Shown here one piece after another: positions 47,401-58,026 of a stretch of 64,000 nt of DNA. The notes below the pieces were generated by a model. The model was not told where the DNA came from. It did not search any database and saw only the letters and a program-made list of their open reading frames with translations. Location of the stretch: NCBI GenBank assembly GCA_024803745.1, contig JANJXV010000025.1, positions 20,080,610 to 20,144,609 on the forward strand, read 5' to 3'. The first letter of the stretch is position 1, and every line of letters begins with the position of its first letter. A program made the translations under genes and the position numbers. Source of the stretch: Megascapheus bottae. Taxonomy: Eukaryota; Chordata; Mammalia; Rodentia; Geomyidae.

Positions 47401-49204
47401 TCTGTGATGACGACAGCACAAAGAAGCAGGGTGATCCTGTAGCGAGGGCCCTCAGCACGCGTCATCTTATGGAACTTGACCACGTCGGCGCCAGGCCCAC
47501 CCAATAACCACGGACATTTGGACCAGCCTGAATTAAAGGGGGTCAGTGGGGCATTTGAGAATGTATTCAGAGAGAATACTTTGGTAGCTAGGATAGAGAA
47601 AAGCTCTGATTTTACTGTTTGCTGCATGGGAGCTAATGGGTGTGAAGCAGACTTTGCCTCATCCAGTAAACTGGATCCAAAGGAACCCATTAAACTAATG
47701 TGACGATCAGCAACTAGCAGGATTAGTTTGTTTTTCGACCTTCTAGAGAGACGAGGACACTGTCTGATCTTGTTTGGTTTCATACTAAGCTTAGGTCACT
47801 AGTTGGATGGAAAAATATAATTTTTCTGGTACTGAGAAATCATTGAGTATTTGTTTGAAAAGATATGCAAACTGCATTTCATCAAGATCCTTATGTGTAA
47901 GAAGATAGAAATGGATATTCTGCAAAAGACAGCATGTCCCCCCGAAAGGGACATCTTACTAGCACCTGGCTGGCTGAATATAAAGAGAGGCTGTGTAACC
48001 TGACATCTCACAAATGTTTGCTCTTCTTTCCTCTGTGAGCTTCTCCTTATGATGGGGACAAGGATAGAAAGTTGGGTCCTTCAACCTGTGGGAAGCAGAA
48101 TGTTTTTCAAGACTCAAATGGCCACTATTAACCTGGCACCAACAATCCAGTGAGCATGGCAGACGGACGGCATGCACCCGCCACCATTTCCCATTCTGCA
48201 ATGGTGGCAGACATTAGTAATCGATCATGGCTTTTTTTTTTTCATCCTAGTTCGGATCGGGTCCCAGAGTCATTTTCTATCAGAGCCACTCAAGGCTTCC
48301 ATGACCAACTGATCTGATTGGGCAGGCAGAATGGAAGTTATTTTCCAGCCCCTGGTGAAGTAGGCTTGAAAACAATGGAGGTCAACACAAGGTCTTGGGG
48401 TTCAATCCATACTTAGTAAGTGGATGAGAAAGAGAGGGATGCAATGAGGTTTATTTAACATCACATCACCTGCCTGTCCGTTAGATGGTCTAGCGTGATG
48501 ATCGGGCTCAGGTGCCTTCTCCCAAAACGTAGACCCCATTTTGTAGTGGATATTTGTGGAATGCACTAGGGAAGCTCATCAGTTTAGGTCTCAAAGGAGT
48601 TTTTCCTGAATTATGAATATGGATATGATCTCATCTCTTGGGACTTGAAAAGTCCCTATGTGTAACATTTCTGTCAAGTATGGGCTGCATGGAGCTAGCT
48701 GGAAGCATAAGCTACCTGAAGAACTTATCCTGGCAGCAATGGAGAAATCCTTAATTGGTGAGGACTCAACTGACTATTTTCTGGCCAGGAGGCACATCTC
48801 AAAACGGCAAGGGAAGAGACTGCAGCTGCGCTGGAATGCCAAGCCTGATGGCCCTCTCCTTAGGAAATTGGTTCTAGCCATAGGAATGACTGCCCTTTCT
48901 AAAGCAAAAACGACCAGCCTCAGACATCAAGTCTGCAAGTTGCACATATCGTGTGCTATTAATCACAGCAAGATTGATTCCTGCCCCACCAACGTGGGCC
49001 TCGCGCGATCACAAATTTTCAAGTATTTATCATGTTTACCCAATAACTAGCGCCAAACACGGTCCTTACAAATGCAGAAAATTTACAAGAAGGGAACAAA
49101 ATTACTCACAGATTTCCCCACCTAAAGATAGCATTTACATCTGGGTAATCTCCCCCTTGTTATTTCATCCATGCATATTTAGTACAATTATGTTTCTGTG
49201 TAAC

Positions 49205-49262
49205 ACACTCATATGTATGTATGTATATATGTGTGTGTATACATATATGTAATATATACATA
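49205..49262. repeat. TA/TG alternating array
   Basis: TATGTATG, TATATATG and TGTGTGTATA units. Confidence 0.85.
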
Positions 49263-49429
49263 TCCGTGCAAACATTTTACCTCCTGCTTTTTCCTTTTAT
49301 TTTGTAACCTGGTGTTGATTCACATTGTCTGCAAACTCTCCACATGTGGATTGTTGCCTAAGTATGCCAATTAATGGATATACTATCATTCACAGTATGC
49401 CAGAGATTGCCTACATCATCCAGGCATAT

Positions 49430-49560
49430 TTTTTCCCCTTCATCCTTGCAATGCTTTACAGATAAGGACAGCAGAGCCACATGCCACACAAGAAGTGCCG
49501 GGGCTGAGAACTTCGAATCCAGAGCAGTTCAGAATGCTCTCTGCCTGCAGGGCTAGCATC
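49430..49560 (-). mobile_element. MIR-like fragment, antisense
   Basis: GCTTTACAGATAAGGACAGC, then AGAGCCACATGCCACACAAG and AACTTCGAATCCAGAGCAG. Confidence 0.5.
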
Positions 49561-51126
49561 CCAACCATCATGCCAGCCCTTGGCCAGGGGTTACAGGGAC
49601 CCTGAAGCTGTAGGGGATGATGGTAGTTGGCTGCTCTCACATTTAGATTTCGAGCTACTGACCTACTTGAAACAGTGTGTGCCAGTTCTAGAAAGAAGAA
49701 ATCTTCATTTTTCATCCTTGGTGCAGTGGGATAGTGTATATTTTGCATAAATGAGCAAATGTGGGTTCGGCAGCATTCATATTCCGATGGCGTTATTGAG
49801 ATGGCAATTTACATATGAAAACTTCACCTGCACTAGTATGTTTTCAAAGTTAAGTCACCATCAGGACGGTTTGCTTCCAGAATGTTTCCATCATGTCCCC
49901 AGCAGGACCACGGGCCCGCGGCCAGTCACCTGCCCACACTCTGCCCTCCCAGCCCCTGGTAACCACTGGTCTACTCTGGGTCCCAGTATACTTGCTTACA
50001 CAAGACATGACGTCCACAGGACATCCAGTCCTTCATGCCTGAGCTGCTTCACCAAGCCTAATGATATTTTGGAGACTCATCCACACAGTGACAAGAATCC
50101 AAGTGTGGTGACAAGAATCCAAAGAGGAGGCTGTGCACGTCATGGTGCACAGGAAGCAGTGTGGGGCAGAAACAGGAAGGGAAGGGCACAATAAGACTGT
50201 CAGGGATCAACTACAGGCCTGCTCCCTGAGGCCCCACCTTCCTGGAGTCTACGCCTCCCAGCAGTCCATCCAGCCGTGGTCTAATCCTCAGACAAGGGCA
50301 GGCCCATCTTGTAGAATTCCCGAAACCAGGCCTCCAAGACAGGCCCAGAGTTTTGTTTCAATCTAATCAGATTGACGTTGCCCTATGGCATGTTCCTAAA
50401 GAAGCTGCCTTCTCTTTTCTTTTCTCTTCTGTCACTTCTCCCTCTCTTTTGCTTCATTTTGTCTTGTGTAAATATTTATTTTGATTTATTCCAGGCCTTT
50501 TTTTAAAAAAAATTTAATCATTTACCCACCCCCCTCCCTTACACCATGGAGTAGAAACAACTGTTGATATTTTTGTTGATACTGGAATTTTAAGAAACGA
50601 GTTTTGTAAGATTTCATCTTTCCAAGAGAGACCCTAGTACTTATTTCCATTTACTTGAATCTTATTTATGCAATATAATGAGATTTTGAAGATTATTATT
50701 TTTTAAATGGCTTCCTTTATATAGCTCCTGGGTCTTTCTTCTTAAGTATCTTACCAAGTTGCTGTATACTTTCTAAACATGCTTTCTGTATCTTTAAAAC
50801 AGCTTAAAGCAGCCGTGCAATTGTTTCAAGTGTTAGCCTGCCCTCCATCTCAGGTCCTCAGTCCCTCCCTCAAAACCAGTAGATCTGGCAGACCTAACTG
50901 TAGCTGGCCCTTCAGACCTGAAGATCACTGTATTGAGTCAAAGAAACCAGACTCTAATAATCACATGCTTTTTCTTGTACGCAAAGGCTGAAACATACAC
51001 AAGAGAAGTGCATGAGCAGAAACAGGGCCCTGTTTGATACGGGGTGGGGAATAACCAGTGAAAGACAGGAGGGCACGGGAGGGGAGATGACTGGAGCACA
51101 TAATATACACATTAACCTGTCATAAT
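49560..51126. other. Mostly unique intergenic stretch
   Basis: The left part is moderate GC. 50.4-50.8 kb is AT-rich and may be old L1-derived, which I could not confirm. Confidence 0.5.
50088..50122. repeat. Short tandem duplication, 20-bp period
   Basis: GTGACAAGAATCCAA occurs at 50088 and again at 50108. Confidence 0.85.
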
Positions 51127-51260
51127 GAATTGGTGCTGGTGGCTCACACCTGTAATCTAGCTACTCAGGAGGCGGAGATCTGAGGATTGTGGCTCAAGAC
51201 TGGCCTAGGCCAGGAAAGTTGGTGTGACTCTTATCTCTAATAAATTACAAAAAAACAAAA
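51126..51260 (+). mobile_element. B1-like/Geo-like SINE, left part, split by an L1 insertion
   Basis: GCTGGTGGCTCACACCTGTA through CTTATCTCTAATAAATTAC is the left half. The expected right half resumes at about 51581, after a foreign segment of about 320 bp. Confidence 0.65.
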
Positions 51261-51261
51261 A

Positions 51262-51580
51262 ATAAGATTGTTGTCCTTAATGTACTATGTTATCTCTCAT
51301 CTCCTTTGCTGTCCCTTGGTTATCTCATATTGTTACAGTATCTCACTTTGTTATCTGATATATTGGATTTATTTGTATTTGGTTATTTGAAATTGGATAG
51401 GGAAGGGGGAAAACCAAGACGGGGGGGGGGGGGGCGGAGGGGAGGGTAATGGGGACCAAGACATGTGAAAGGGTATCAATATATGTGAATTAATGCACCT
51501 TCTATCTGGCAAATATCATGTAACCCTTTTATTGATTACAATAAAAAATATATTAAAAATAAATAAAATAAAAAATAAAG
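51262..51580 (+). mobile_element. 5'-truncated L1 3' end inserted in a SINE
   Basis: A G-rich polypurine tract (pure G run 51421-51434), then ATGTAACCCTTTTATTGATT, a polyadenylation-type AATAAA and an A-rich tail to 51580. AAAAAATAA flanks both sides and is a candidate target-site duplication. Confidence 0.55.
51421..51446. repeat. Poly(G) run
   Basis: Fourteen consecutive G, then CGGAGGGGAGGG, inside the L1 3' end. It may be an assembly-difficult site. Confidence 0.9.
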
Positions 51581-51695
51581 GCCAGAAGTAGAGCAATGGC
51601 TCAAGGGATAGAGAGCATTAGCCTTGACCAAAAAAGAAACTCAGAGGCAACACCCAGGCCCATAGTTTAAGCTCTAGGACCAGCACCAAAAAAAG
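51581..51695 (+). mobile_element. Right half of the split SINE
   Basis: GCCAGAAGTAGAGCAATGGC, then TCAAGGGATAGAGAGCATTA, AGCCTTGACC and CACCCAGGCCCATAGTTTAA. This is the Geo-like half that completes the copy starting at 51126. Confidence 0.65.
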
Positions 51696-51727
51696 GAGGA
51701 GGGGAAGGAGGAGGAGGAGATGGGGCA

Positions 51728-51834
51728 ATGGAGGGTGTGGAAAAGGAGGTTGAGAATGGAATGGCTGAATGTGAGCAGTAGATGGAGGGTGTGAAAAAGG
51801 AGGTTGAAAATGGAATGGCTGAATGTGAGCAGTA
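51728..51834. repeat. 54-bp tandem duplication (two units)
   Basis: The unit ATGGAGGGTGTGRAAAAGGA... occurs at 51728-51781 and 51782-51834 with two G/A differences. It borders the right end of the split SINE. It recurs nowhere else that I noticed. Confidence 0.9.
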
Positions 51835-51927
51835 TACAACTCAACCTACATTGGAAAAATCACAGACCCCCCCCCATACAGAATAGATATCAATAGAAGA
51901 ATAAATAAATAAAAACAAGCTTTCAGA

Positions 51928-52015
51928 AGGATGGGGAATGTGGCTGGCAGGGTACTTGCTTGGCATATGCACGCCCTTGGTTCAATCCCCAGCACTGCAC
52001 ACACACACAAAAAGC
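51928..52015 (+). mobile_element. ID-like SINE monomer
   Basis: GGCTGGCAGGGTACTTGCTT, then GGCATATGCACG, GGTTCAATCCCCAGCACTG and a CA/A-rich tail. This is a tRNA-like monomer with recognisable A and B boxes. Confidence 0.7.
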
Positions 52016-52109
52016 TTTTAAATTTATTTTCCCCGTCTACTGCTATTTGTGATTGCTGTCCCATTAAATCTAAATTCCGTCACTGTGAATTTTCTTCCCA
52101 GAATTTCTC

Positions 52110-52690
52110 TTAATTTATTTTGTTCTTTATTTTAACCTCGAGGGTTTGGAGTAAATTCTGTTATTGTTTGGTTAGTAACTCTTTATTATGAAGGCATCTC
52201 AGCTTATTAATTTTCCTCTGACTATAACATTTGTTTGTATTCTTAGGTTCTGCTATAAAGTGCTCTTATTTGTTGCTTGAGAAAGATTGAACTTTATTGT
52301 CTCGGATTGCTTGCCAATTTTCAGCGATCACAAATAAACAAAGTAATAAAGTGCTTCTAAAATTATTGGATTATGATCAGAGAGAATTTGGCTGGAGGAA
52401 AAAAAAAGAACCTCTTTTTATTTCACTCATGGAGGTTTTCTTTATGTCCAGGCATATCCTAGATGTCATGATTATGATAAAATATTATTTATTTTCTGTT
52501 AGGGCAAGTATATGTTACTTTAGGAATCCATTAAACTGAGTTTGTAGGGTGCACTGTGCAATTTCTTTGTGTCCATTCTTGTTTTGATTTCTATTAATCT
52601 GCCTTCTATGGAGAAGAAGTATTGATTTCTTCAGCTATAGATGTATTTATTTGGTCAAGTTCTCATTGGTTGTTTGAATCCCTGTGGGTT
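52110..52690 (-). mobile_element. Old L1 ORF2-derived relic (antisense)
   Basis: AT-rich sequence whose right part (TTTCTATTAATCTGCCTTCT, AAGTATTGATTTCTTCAGCT) resembles antisense L1 ORF2 in the region after the reverse transcriptase. No frame is intact. Confidence 0.4.
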
Positions 52691-52714
52691 CTGGCCTTGA
52701 AGTTTCTGTATTTT

Positions 52715-52926
52715 TATTTTTGGTCCTGATCCTGGGGCTTGAACTCAGGGCCTGGGCCCTGTTCCTGAACTTTTTTATGCTCAAGGCTAGTGCTCTTGAA
52801 CCACAGCTCTACTTCCGGCATTTGGGTACACAGACCTTTATGCCCAGGATGGCTCAAATGGGGAATCCTCAGATCTCAGCTTCCTGCGAAGCTAGGATTA
52901 CAGGCATTAACCCATTTATCCGGCCC
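52715..52926 (-). mobile_element. B1-like/Geo-like dimeric SINE
   Basis: Antisense copy: GGGGCTTGAACTCAGGGCCT in the right half and AGCTAGGATTACAGGCATTA in the left half. It lies next to the L1 relic and shares its orientation. Confidence 0.75.
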
Positions 52927-54040
52927 CCTGGGATAATCCCATGCTCATCTAGCTTTATCTAAGGGAATCTAACTCCAGGGCACTGCTCCACTGTGCCCAC
53001 GTAAGCAAAAGTTAGCAAGCAGATGTGCAGCTCAGCACCACTCTCTGGGCCTATATCTGACACCTGTGGAGAGCCTGGGTGAGCGGTGACGCAGGCAAAG
53101 TAGTATTGTCCCCCTGTGCTTACATGCCCAGGTTTCCTAGAGGGGATGCCCATCTCCCAACAGCAGAAGGTGCCTCCCACAGGGCATCGGCTTCTGAATT
53201 ACTTCCCTTCCCCCTCCCATCTCTTCCAGCCCACCGTCCAACAACCAAGTGCCTGCAAATGGACTGTTTCCTTGGGCTCAGCTAGAAGGACTCCAGCCCC
53301 ACCTAGGCCCCACTGGCTTTTTTCCCCCCTGGTCTCCAGCTCCTTTTCCACAGGAAACTGTGGTCACAGCAGTTATTTGTTACCTGGAGCTCCCTCTGCT
53401 GTTCAGAGCTTCACCTGGAAGCGGGGCATGAGGCTCCCAGAAAGTACAGCAGGTCTTCGGGGTGCATCTGGGGTCTGCGGCTGAGGTGGCTTCCCTCTCT
53501 GGGAGGGAGTACCGGTGGGGTTTGTGCTTCTGGCCTGCAGTTGGGGCCTCGGGGACCTGCAGCTGCTGGCCTGCATGGAGCCCAGGGTCCCTGGGGTGGA
53601 AGCCCTTGTTGGAGATAGGCAGGAGCTCCTGGGGTGGTGACAGCCCTCCCACAGGCCCCACACCAACACCCAGACAGGGGCAGACACCTGTCAGCGTGTC
53701 TCTTCTTCATGCAGAAGTGAAACTTAAGAATTTTCAAAAATTCTTTTCTGAGGAAAGCCAAGTCCATTGGGTAGTATGTGGGTAAAAACAGACTGAAAAC
53801 AACAGCGACGAAAGGCAACAGGCGGATGGCTGAGATGAAAAAGCAGCTGGGTCTTTCACAAAATCTGACTCTTGGTCTGAAATTTATTTAAATGCAGGGA
53901 GAGGCAAATGGGATTTTTTCCTGCAGCCCCTCCCCCGCTTCCCATGCGCGCAGGAAGAGGACAAGAGAATGGCTTTGTACAGACTGACCTGAGACTGGAC
54001 TGGGCCTGGCCAGGCAGTGGTCATATAAAATAAATGCCCC
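52926..54040. other. Unique intergenic stretch, GC-richer
   Basis: Overlapping open frames on both strands near 53.38-53.82 kb, but no recognised protein and no splice or start context supporting a gene. Confidence 0.5.
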
Positions 54041-54175
54041 CAGTTGGGTACCAGTGGCTCATGCCATTATCCTACCTACTCAGGATGCTGAGATCTGAGG
54101 ATCATAGTTGAAAGTCAGCTTAAAGTCTGTGGGACAGCACCTAGGCCCTGGGCCCTAGGACTGGCACATACACCA
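54040..54175 (+). mobile_element. B1-like/Geo-like SINE with internal deletion
   Basis: The left half is intact (GGTACCAGTGGCTCATGCCA to GAAAGTCAGCTTAAAGTCTG). It jumps directly to GGGACAGCACCTAGGCCCTG, the end of the right half, losing about 90 bp. Confidence 0.65.
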
Positions 54176-54224
54176 AATGAGCAGAGAGGAAGAAGAGGAA
54201 GAAAGGAAGGGATAGAAGCCCCAT

Positions 54225-54415
54225 TGGTTGAGCATTTACTAGGTGCCAATCTTGATAGGTTATCTCATGTAATGCTTACAGGAAACAGATGGCAAGGGTT
54301 CTATTCATTACATTTCATGGATGGGTAAGCTGAGGCATCAAATGAGTTCATGATGTTGCTAAAGGCTCAGTTATTGAAAGCAGCAGGTTGGGGAATCAAG
54401 CCTGGGAAAGCTTGC
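54225..54415 (-). mobile_element. MIR element, antisense
   Basis: GAGCATTTACTAGGTGCCAA, TTATCTCATGTAATGCTTAC, ATGGATGGGTAAGCTGAGGC and GGGGAATCAAGCCTGGG lie in MIR order. Confidence 0.65.
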
Positions 54416-54599
54416 TCTAACCTACTCCCCAGCTAGCTCTAACCAAGGCCTGCCCTGTCTCCCCCCTTCCCCCTCCCCTCCCTCCGTACACACCCTTGCT
54501 GCCCTGCTGGCCAGCTGCTTGTGGATGAAGGCCTCAATGCCCAGCACAGAAGCAGGACCCATGCATGTGGGTTGATTGACTGAACGAGCTGTTTCTTTT

Positions 54600-54890
54600 T
54601 TTGGGGAGAGGCGGTCATGGGGCTTGAACCTTGGGCCTGGGTGCTGTCCCAGAGCTCTTCAGCTCACGCCTATTGCCCTATCCCTGGGCCTGGGCATTGT
54701 CCCTGAGCTCTTCAACTCAAGGGCTACCGCCCTACCCTTAAGCCAAGCCCCACTTCCCATTTTCTAGCGGTTAATGGGAGATAAGAGTCTCAGGTCCATT
54801 TGTGCCCAGGCTGACTTTGAACCTTGATCCTCAAATCTCAGCCTCCTGAGTAGCTAGGATTACAGGCATAAGCCACGGAGCCGGGCTTGA
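54600..54890 (-). mobile_element. B1-like/Geo-like SINE with duplicated right monomer segment
   Basis: Antisense copy. The segment GGGCCTGGGTGCTGTCCCAG... is repeated as GGGCCTGGGCATTGTCCCTG... about 58 bp later, making the copy longer than its relatives. The left half ends AGCTAGGATTACAGGCATAA. Confidence 0.7.
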
Positions 54891-55689
54891 ATGAGCTTTT
54901 TAAAAGAGCTTTGTAAAGAGCCATTTTCATCTCTGTCCTTCCTCTTTGTTTTGGTTTCCTCCAAACACAGAGTGGCTGCCGCTGCTCTGTGTGCCTTAGA
55001 GAACTCAGGGACTCCTCTGCTTCTCCCAGAGGCTCTGGATTCCGCAGGCAGGCCCCTGGAACAGGGATGGCATCTTGGACTCCCAAGGCTTCCCCACCCC
55101 AGCCTCCGCCCTGACTCACTTGTTTTTGTAGCAGGGCAGAAAGACAGTGGCGAGGATTCTGGGAATGCTTCCTCCTGTGCTTCTGTCTTGAGTGATTTTT
55201 TTTTCCCCTCCAGGTGTGTATGTGTGTGTGTGTGCCGGGGAATAGGGGGTGGGAGAGAATCACATAAGCTGTTTATGGTGTCAGTCACCTGCCTGGAGCT
55301 TCTAAAACCTCAGGCCTGGCGGCCTTGGCCTTGTGTGGCTTTTATGAGCTGAAATAAACAAACAGCTCTTTCTCTAGGGATGGAGGGCTGAGCTCTCTAA
55401 CCTTTGTGCTGCCACCCAGGGGGAGTTCTGAGGGAGCTGAATCAGAGGTGGCCCAGGGGACCCTGGCTATATGTGTCACCTGGAGGAGGCAGCACCTGCC
55501 TAAGGGCCTTGCACAGAGCAGAGCAGGGCCAGGGGACAGCGCCTGCAGTCTCCCCACCGCCTCCCCCAGCAGCAGCAGGGGCAGGGAGAAGGTGATAACA
55601 ACAGCCCCAGGGACCCAGCCCTCCAAAACAGGGCTCCTGAGGGGGGGAGGGGAACTGGGCCATGGCTGTGAGCCTCACAGAGGCCACAC

Positions 55690-55998
55690 TGAAGATGGGA
55701 TTTGAACTCAGGGCCAGGGAGGCACTGCGCCACTCCAGCCGCATCTCCTAGTTAATTATTTATTTATTTAAGATACTGTCTCCTGCTTCTACCAGTCTGG
55801 CCTGGACCAGGGTGGATCTTCCTGGTCCCCAATTTGGCGTATTTTGAAGGAGCAATGTGAACCATGATACAACCAGATTTTTCGTGGCAATGGAAACTTG
55901 GTAACTTTTTGCCTGGAGTAGTCTTGAATTGTGATCCTCCCAGTGGTGGCCTCCGGAGTGGCTGGGATTAAAGGCAAAAGCTGCCATATCTGGCTCAT
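55690..55998 (-). mobile_element. Diverged SINE pieces, antisense, interrupted
   Basis: GGATTTGAACTCAGGGCCAG is an ID/Geo-type end. (TTTA)n follows at 55753-55770, then unrelated sequence. Antisense B1-like sequence (GAGTGGCTGGGATTAAAGGC) comes at about 55905-55995. Confidence 0.45.
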
Positions 55999-55999
55999 C

Positions 56000-57500
56000 T
56001 CTGTCTCTTGGAGGAACAACTTGAGAAATATTGGGCACTCTTTCCCCTGAGCTAGAGAGGAACAAAAGGTACCACTAGACTCAGCAATGGGGTCCGGAAA
56101 GCTTGTGGCTCCCCAAACCCCTCAAAATGAACAAGAGCCTGGGGAAGGCAGAGAGATGGGGGGGAGAAGAGGGCTCCTAGATGATGGTTCTGAGCTGCTG
56201 GTTCCAGCCTGGCCTGAAGAGTTTCGTCTGAAATGCTTTGGTTTCATGTTTTATGGACACGAGGAGTCCCAGATGGTAAGAGTGGAAGCCCCACCTCTCT
56301 CAGAGCGAGGCCGTGGAGCCGCCTGCCCGGGCTCCGGGGCCGGCAGTTCTCAGGTCTGGTTCAGGGCGGCAGCGGGCTGGGTAATTCATGGATTCAAAAA
56401 GCCCTTTTTGTTCCTGCGGCCGCCCGCTTTGCCTCCAAGCCTGACCGCAAGGCTTCTTCCTGACTAGGTTCTGCTGTGCCTCCCTTCCCGCACCGCAGCC
56501 CCCCTCCAAGGTGAGTTCAGCCCCACTCACCACTCACCTCTGGATGGCTTGGACACGGGTGGCTGCCCGCTCGTGTCAGGGGCTGCCATGGAAAGTTCCA
56601 GCTCTGCCTGCCTGCCACTCCCACCGATTGATTCTCTTTCAGCGCTGCTTTCTTCCCTTTAGGAGTGAGGGTGAAGTTTTAAAGTATAGCAGAGGAGATG
56701 CCAGTCAGTCACCCCGCAAACGCCAGCTCCTTGGTGACCCTCAGCCCCCACGGCGGGGGACATCCAGCCAGGGACGCCGCCCGCACCCCTGCGCGCCAGA
56801 CTGCCACGTGGGGATTCCTGGGCCCCGGCACGAGGGAGGGGAAGGTGGGAAGGACTGAGTCAGGCGGCTGGGGACCATTTTCTCCAAACGCTTGGGGACA
56901 GGGGAGGGGTTGGGAGGGAGGGAGGGCTAAGAGGAGGAGAGGGGAGGAGACACCCCCTCGTAGGGCACACAGCCAGGCCCGCGAGCCCCCCTCACCCCCG
57001 GCCCGGCCCCGGGCAGCCTGGGGCTCAGCGGGTGGGGCAGGAAGGTTGAGGAAGCTTCCTTAGCCTGGAAGCCAGCGTGCTGCCTGGGTCCTGGGGGACA
57101 GGAGACGTGACTCAGTGGGCCCAGTGCGTCCTGGCGGGGACAGGGTGACTCAGGAGTTACTCGCAGCCCAGTGGTGGTGAACCCCAGAGGAAGGGGGGCT
57201 TCCTCAAAGCCCCCTCCCAGGCCTCCGGGATGAGAAAGCGTGGGCCGGGACCCCAGATCCCCCCCACCTGCCAAGCGCCCCAGTCCTGGGTTAGACCCAG
57301 GACCACACACGCGGGGAGAGGCGCCCCCGCCCCACCTCTCGCTGGCACCGGGAATGCGGGGCCCCGGGACCTCCTCTCCCCTTTCCTGACCTCCCCTTCC
57401 ATCCGAGCGGACCCGCCTCTGTCCCCGAGTACCCCCAACCCCGCTTTCCCTCCTCTTTCCCCCCCTCCTCCGCCGCAAGACTGGCCCCTGGCCCCTCCCC
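56000..57500. other. Promoter-proximal upstream region of XYLT1
   Basis: GC rises steadily toward the CpG island. No repeats were recognised, which is compatible with upstream regulatory sequence. Several GGGAGGG and CCCCACC words occur. Confidence 0.5.
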
Positions 57501-57539
57501 GCTCCCACCCCGGCCCTGGGGTGTCCGTCCGTCCATCTG

Positions 57540-58016
57540 CCTGTCAGCCCCTCGCTCCGTTTGCCTGACCGCCCGCCCGCCCCCCCCGCCGCCGGCTCCG
57601 CCCCCAGCCCCGCCCTCCCCGCCGCCCCCTCCCCAGCAGCGCCCCCGGCCCGGGCAGGGGTGTGCGCCCGACCCCCCGCGGCCGCCCCGGACCCCCAGGC
57701 TCCTCGGTCCGCGCGCGCGCCTCGCCCCCGGCGGCCTCCGCGCCGCCCCCCGCGCTCCCCTCCTCCCGGTGACGTCCGGGTCCCTGCCCGTCTGAAAACT
57801 CCGCGCCGCGGCGGAGGCGGTGGCGGCGGCGGCGGCGGGGGAGGCGGAGGCGGAGCCCGAGCCGCGCGGAGCCGAGGCGGCGGCGGCGGGGCCCGAGCGG
57901 GAGCCGCGGCCGCGGGAGGTGCGGGCAGCGCGGGGCGGCCCGGAGCGCGCCGGGGTCCCCGCCCGCCCGCCCGCCCGCCAGCCGAGCCCGCCGCGCCGCG
58001 CCGCGCCGAGCGGAAG
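57540..58016 (+). promoter_or_regulatory. XYLT1: XYLT1 core promoter and 5' UTR region
   Basis: This is GC-rich, CpG-dense sequence immediately upstream of the XYLT1 start codon. I see no TATA box at a suitable position. There are many GC-box (Sp/KLF) type runs of CCCGCC and GGGCGG, a TGACGT half-CRE at 57770-57775, and a (CCCG)n run at about 57958-57978. No ATG occurs between 57356 and 58016, so the leader has no ATG-type upstream ORF. The transcription start cannot be fixed from sequence. Dispersed initiation, typical of CpG-island promoters, is the inference. Confidence 0.8.
57810..57854 (+). repeat. GGC-rich trinucleotide tract upstream of XYLT1
   Basis: Fifteen consecutive GGN triplets, mostly GGC with GGA, GGT and GGG interruptions. 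The longest pure stretch is five GGC from 57822 to 57836. The tract starts 207 bp upstream of the XYLT1 ATG. A shorter GGC run lies at about 57876-57889. Established knowledge: human XYLT1 carries a GGC repeat in its promoter/5' region whose expansion with exon 1 hypermethylation silences the allele (Baratela-Scott syndrome). Correspondence with that repeat is inferred from position and unit. Confidence 0.85.
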
Positions 58017-58026
58017 ATGGTGGCGG
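58012..58026 (+). promoter_or_regulatory. YY1-like motif overlapping the start codon
   Basis: GGAAGATGGTGGCGG around the ATG resembles the YY1 consensus AAGATGGCGGC, a common arrangement at TATA-less mammalian promoters. It has one mismatch in the core. Binding is inference. Confidence 0.35.

Larger units (their letters stand above)
45600..49430. other. Mostly unique intergenic stretch
   Basis: Contains a CT tract and one MIR-like piece. A 130-codon ATG frame at 48658-49050 has no recognisable similarity. Confidence 0.55.
1..57499. other. Intergenic region upstream of XYLT1
   Basis: No gene with supported exon structure was found on either strand. The predicted frames are short, low-complexity or cross repeats. 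I looked for tRNA, snRNA and rRNA sequences outside SINEs and saw none. Confidence 0.75.

Noticed and set aside
53380..53820. Overlapping open frames on both strands
   Set aside because: GC-richer unique DNA without recognisable protein similarity or supporting signals.
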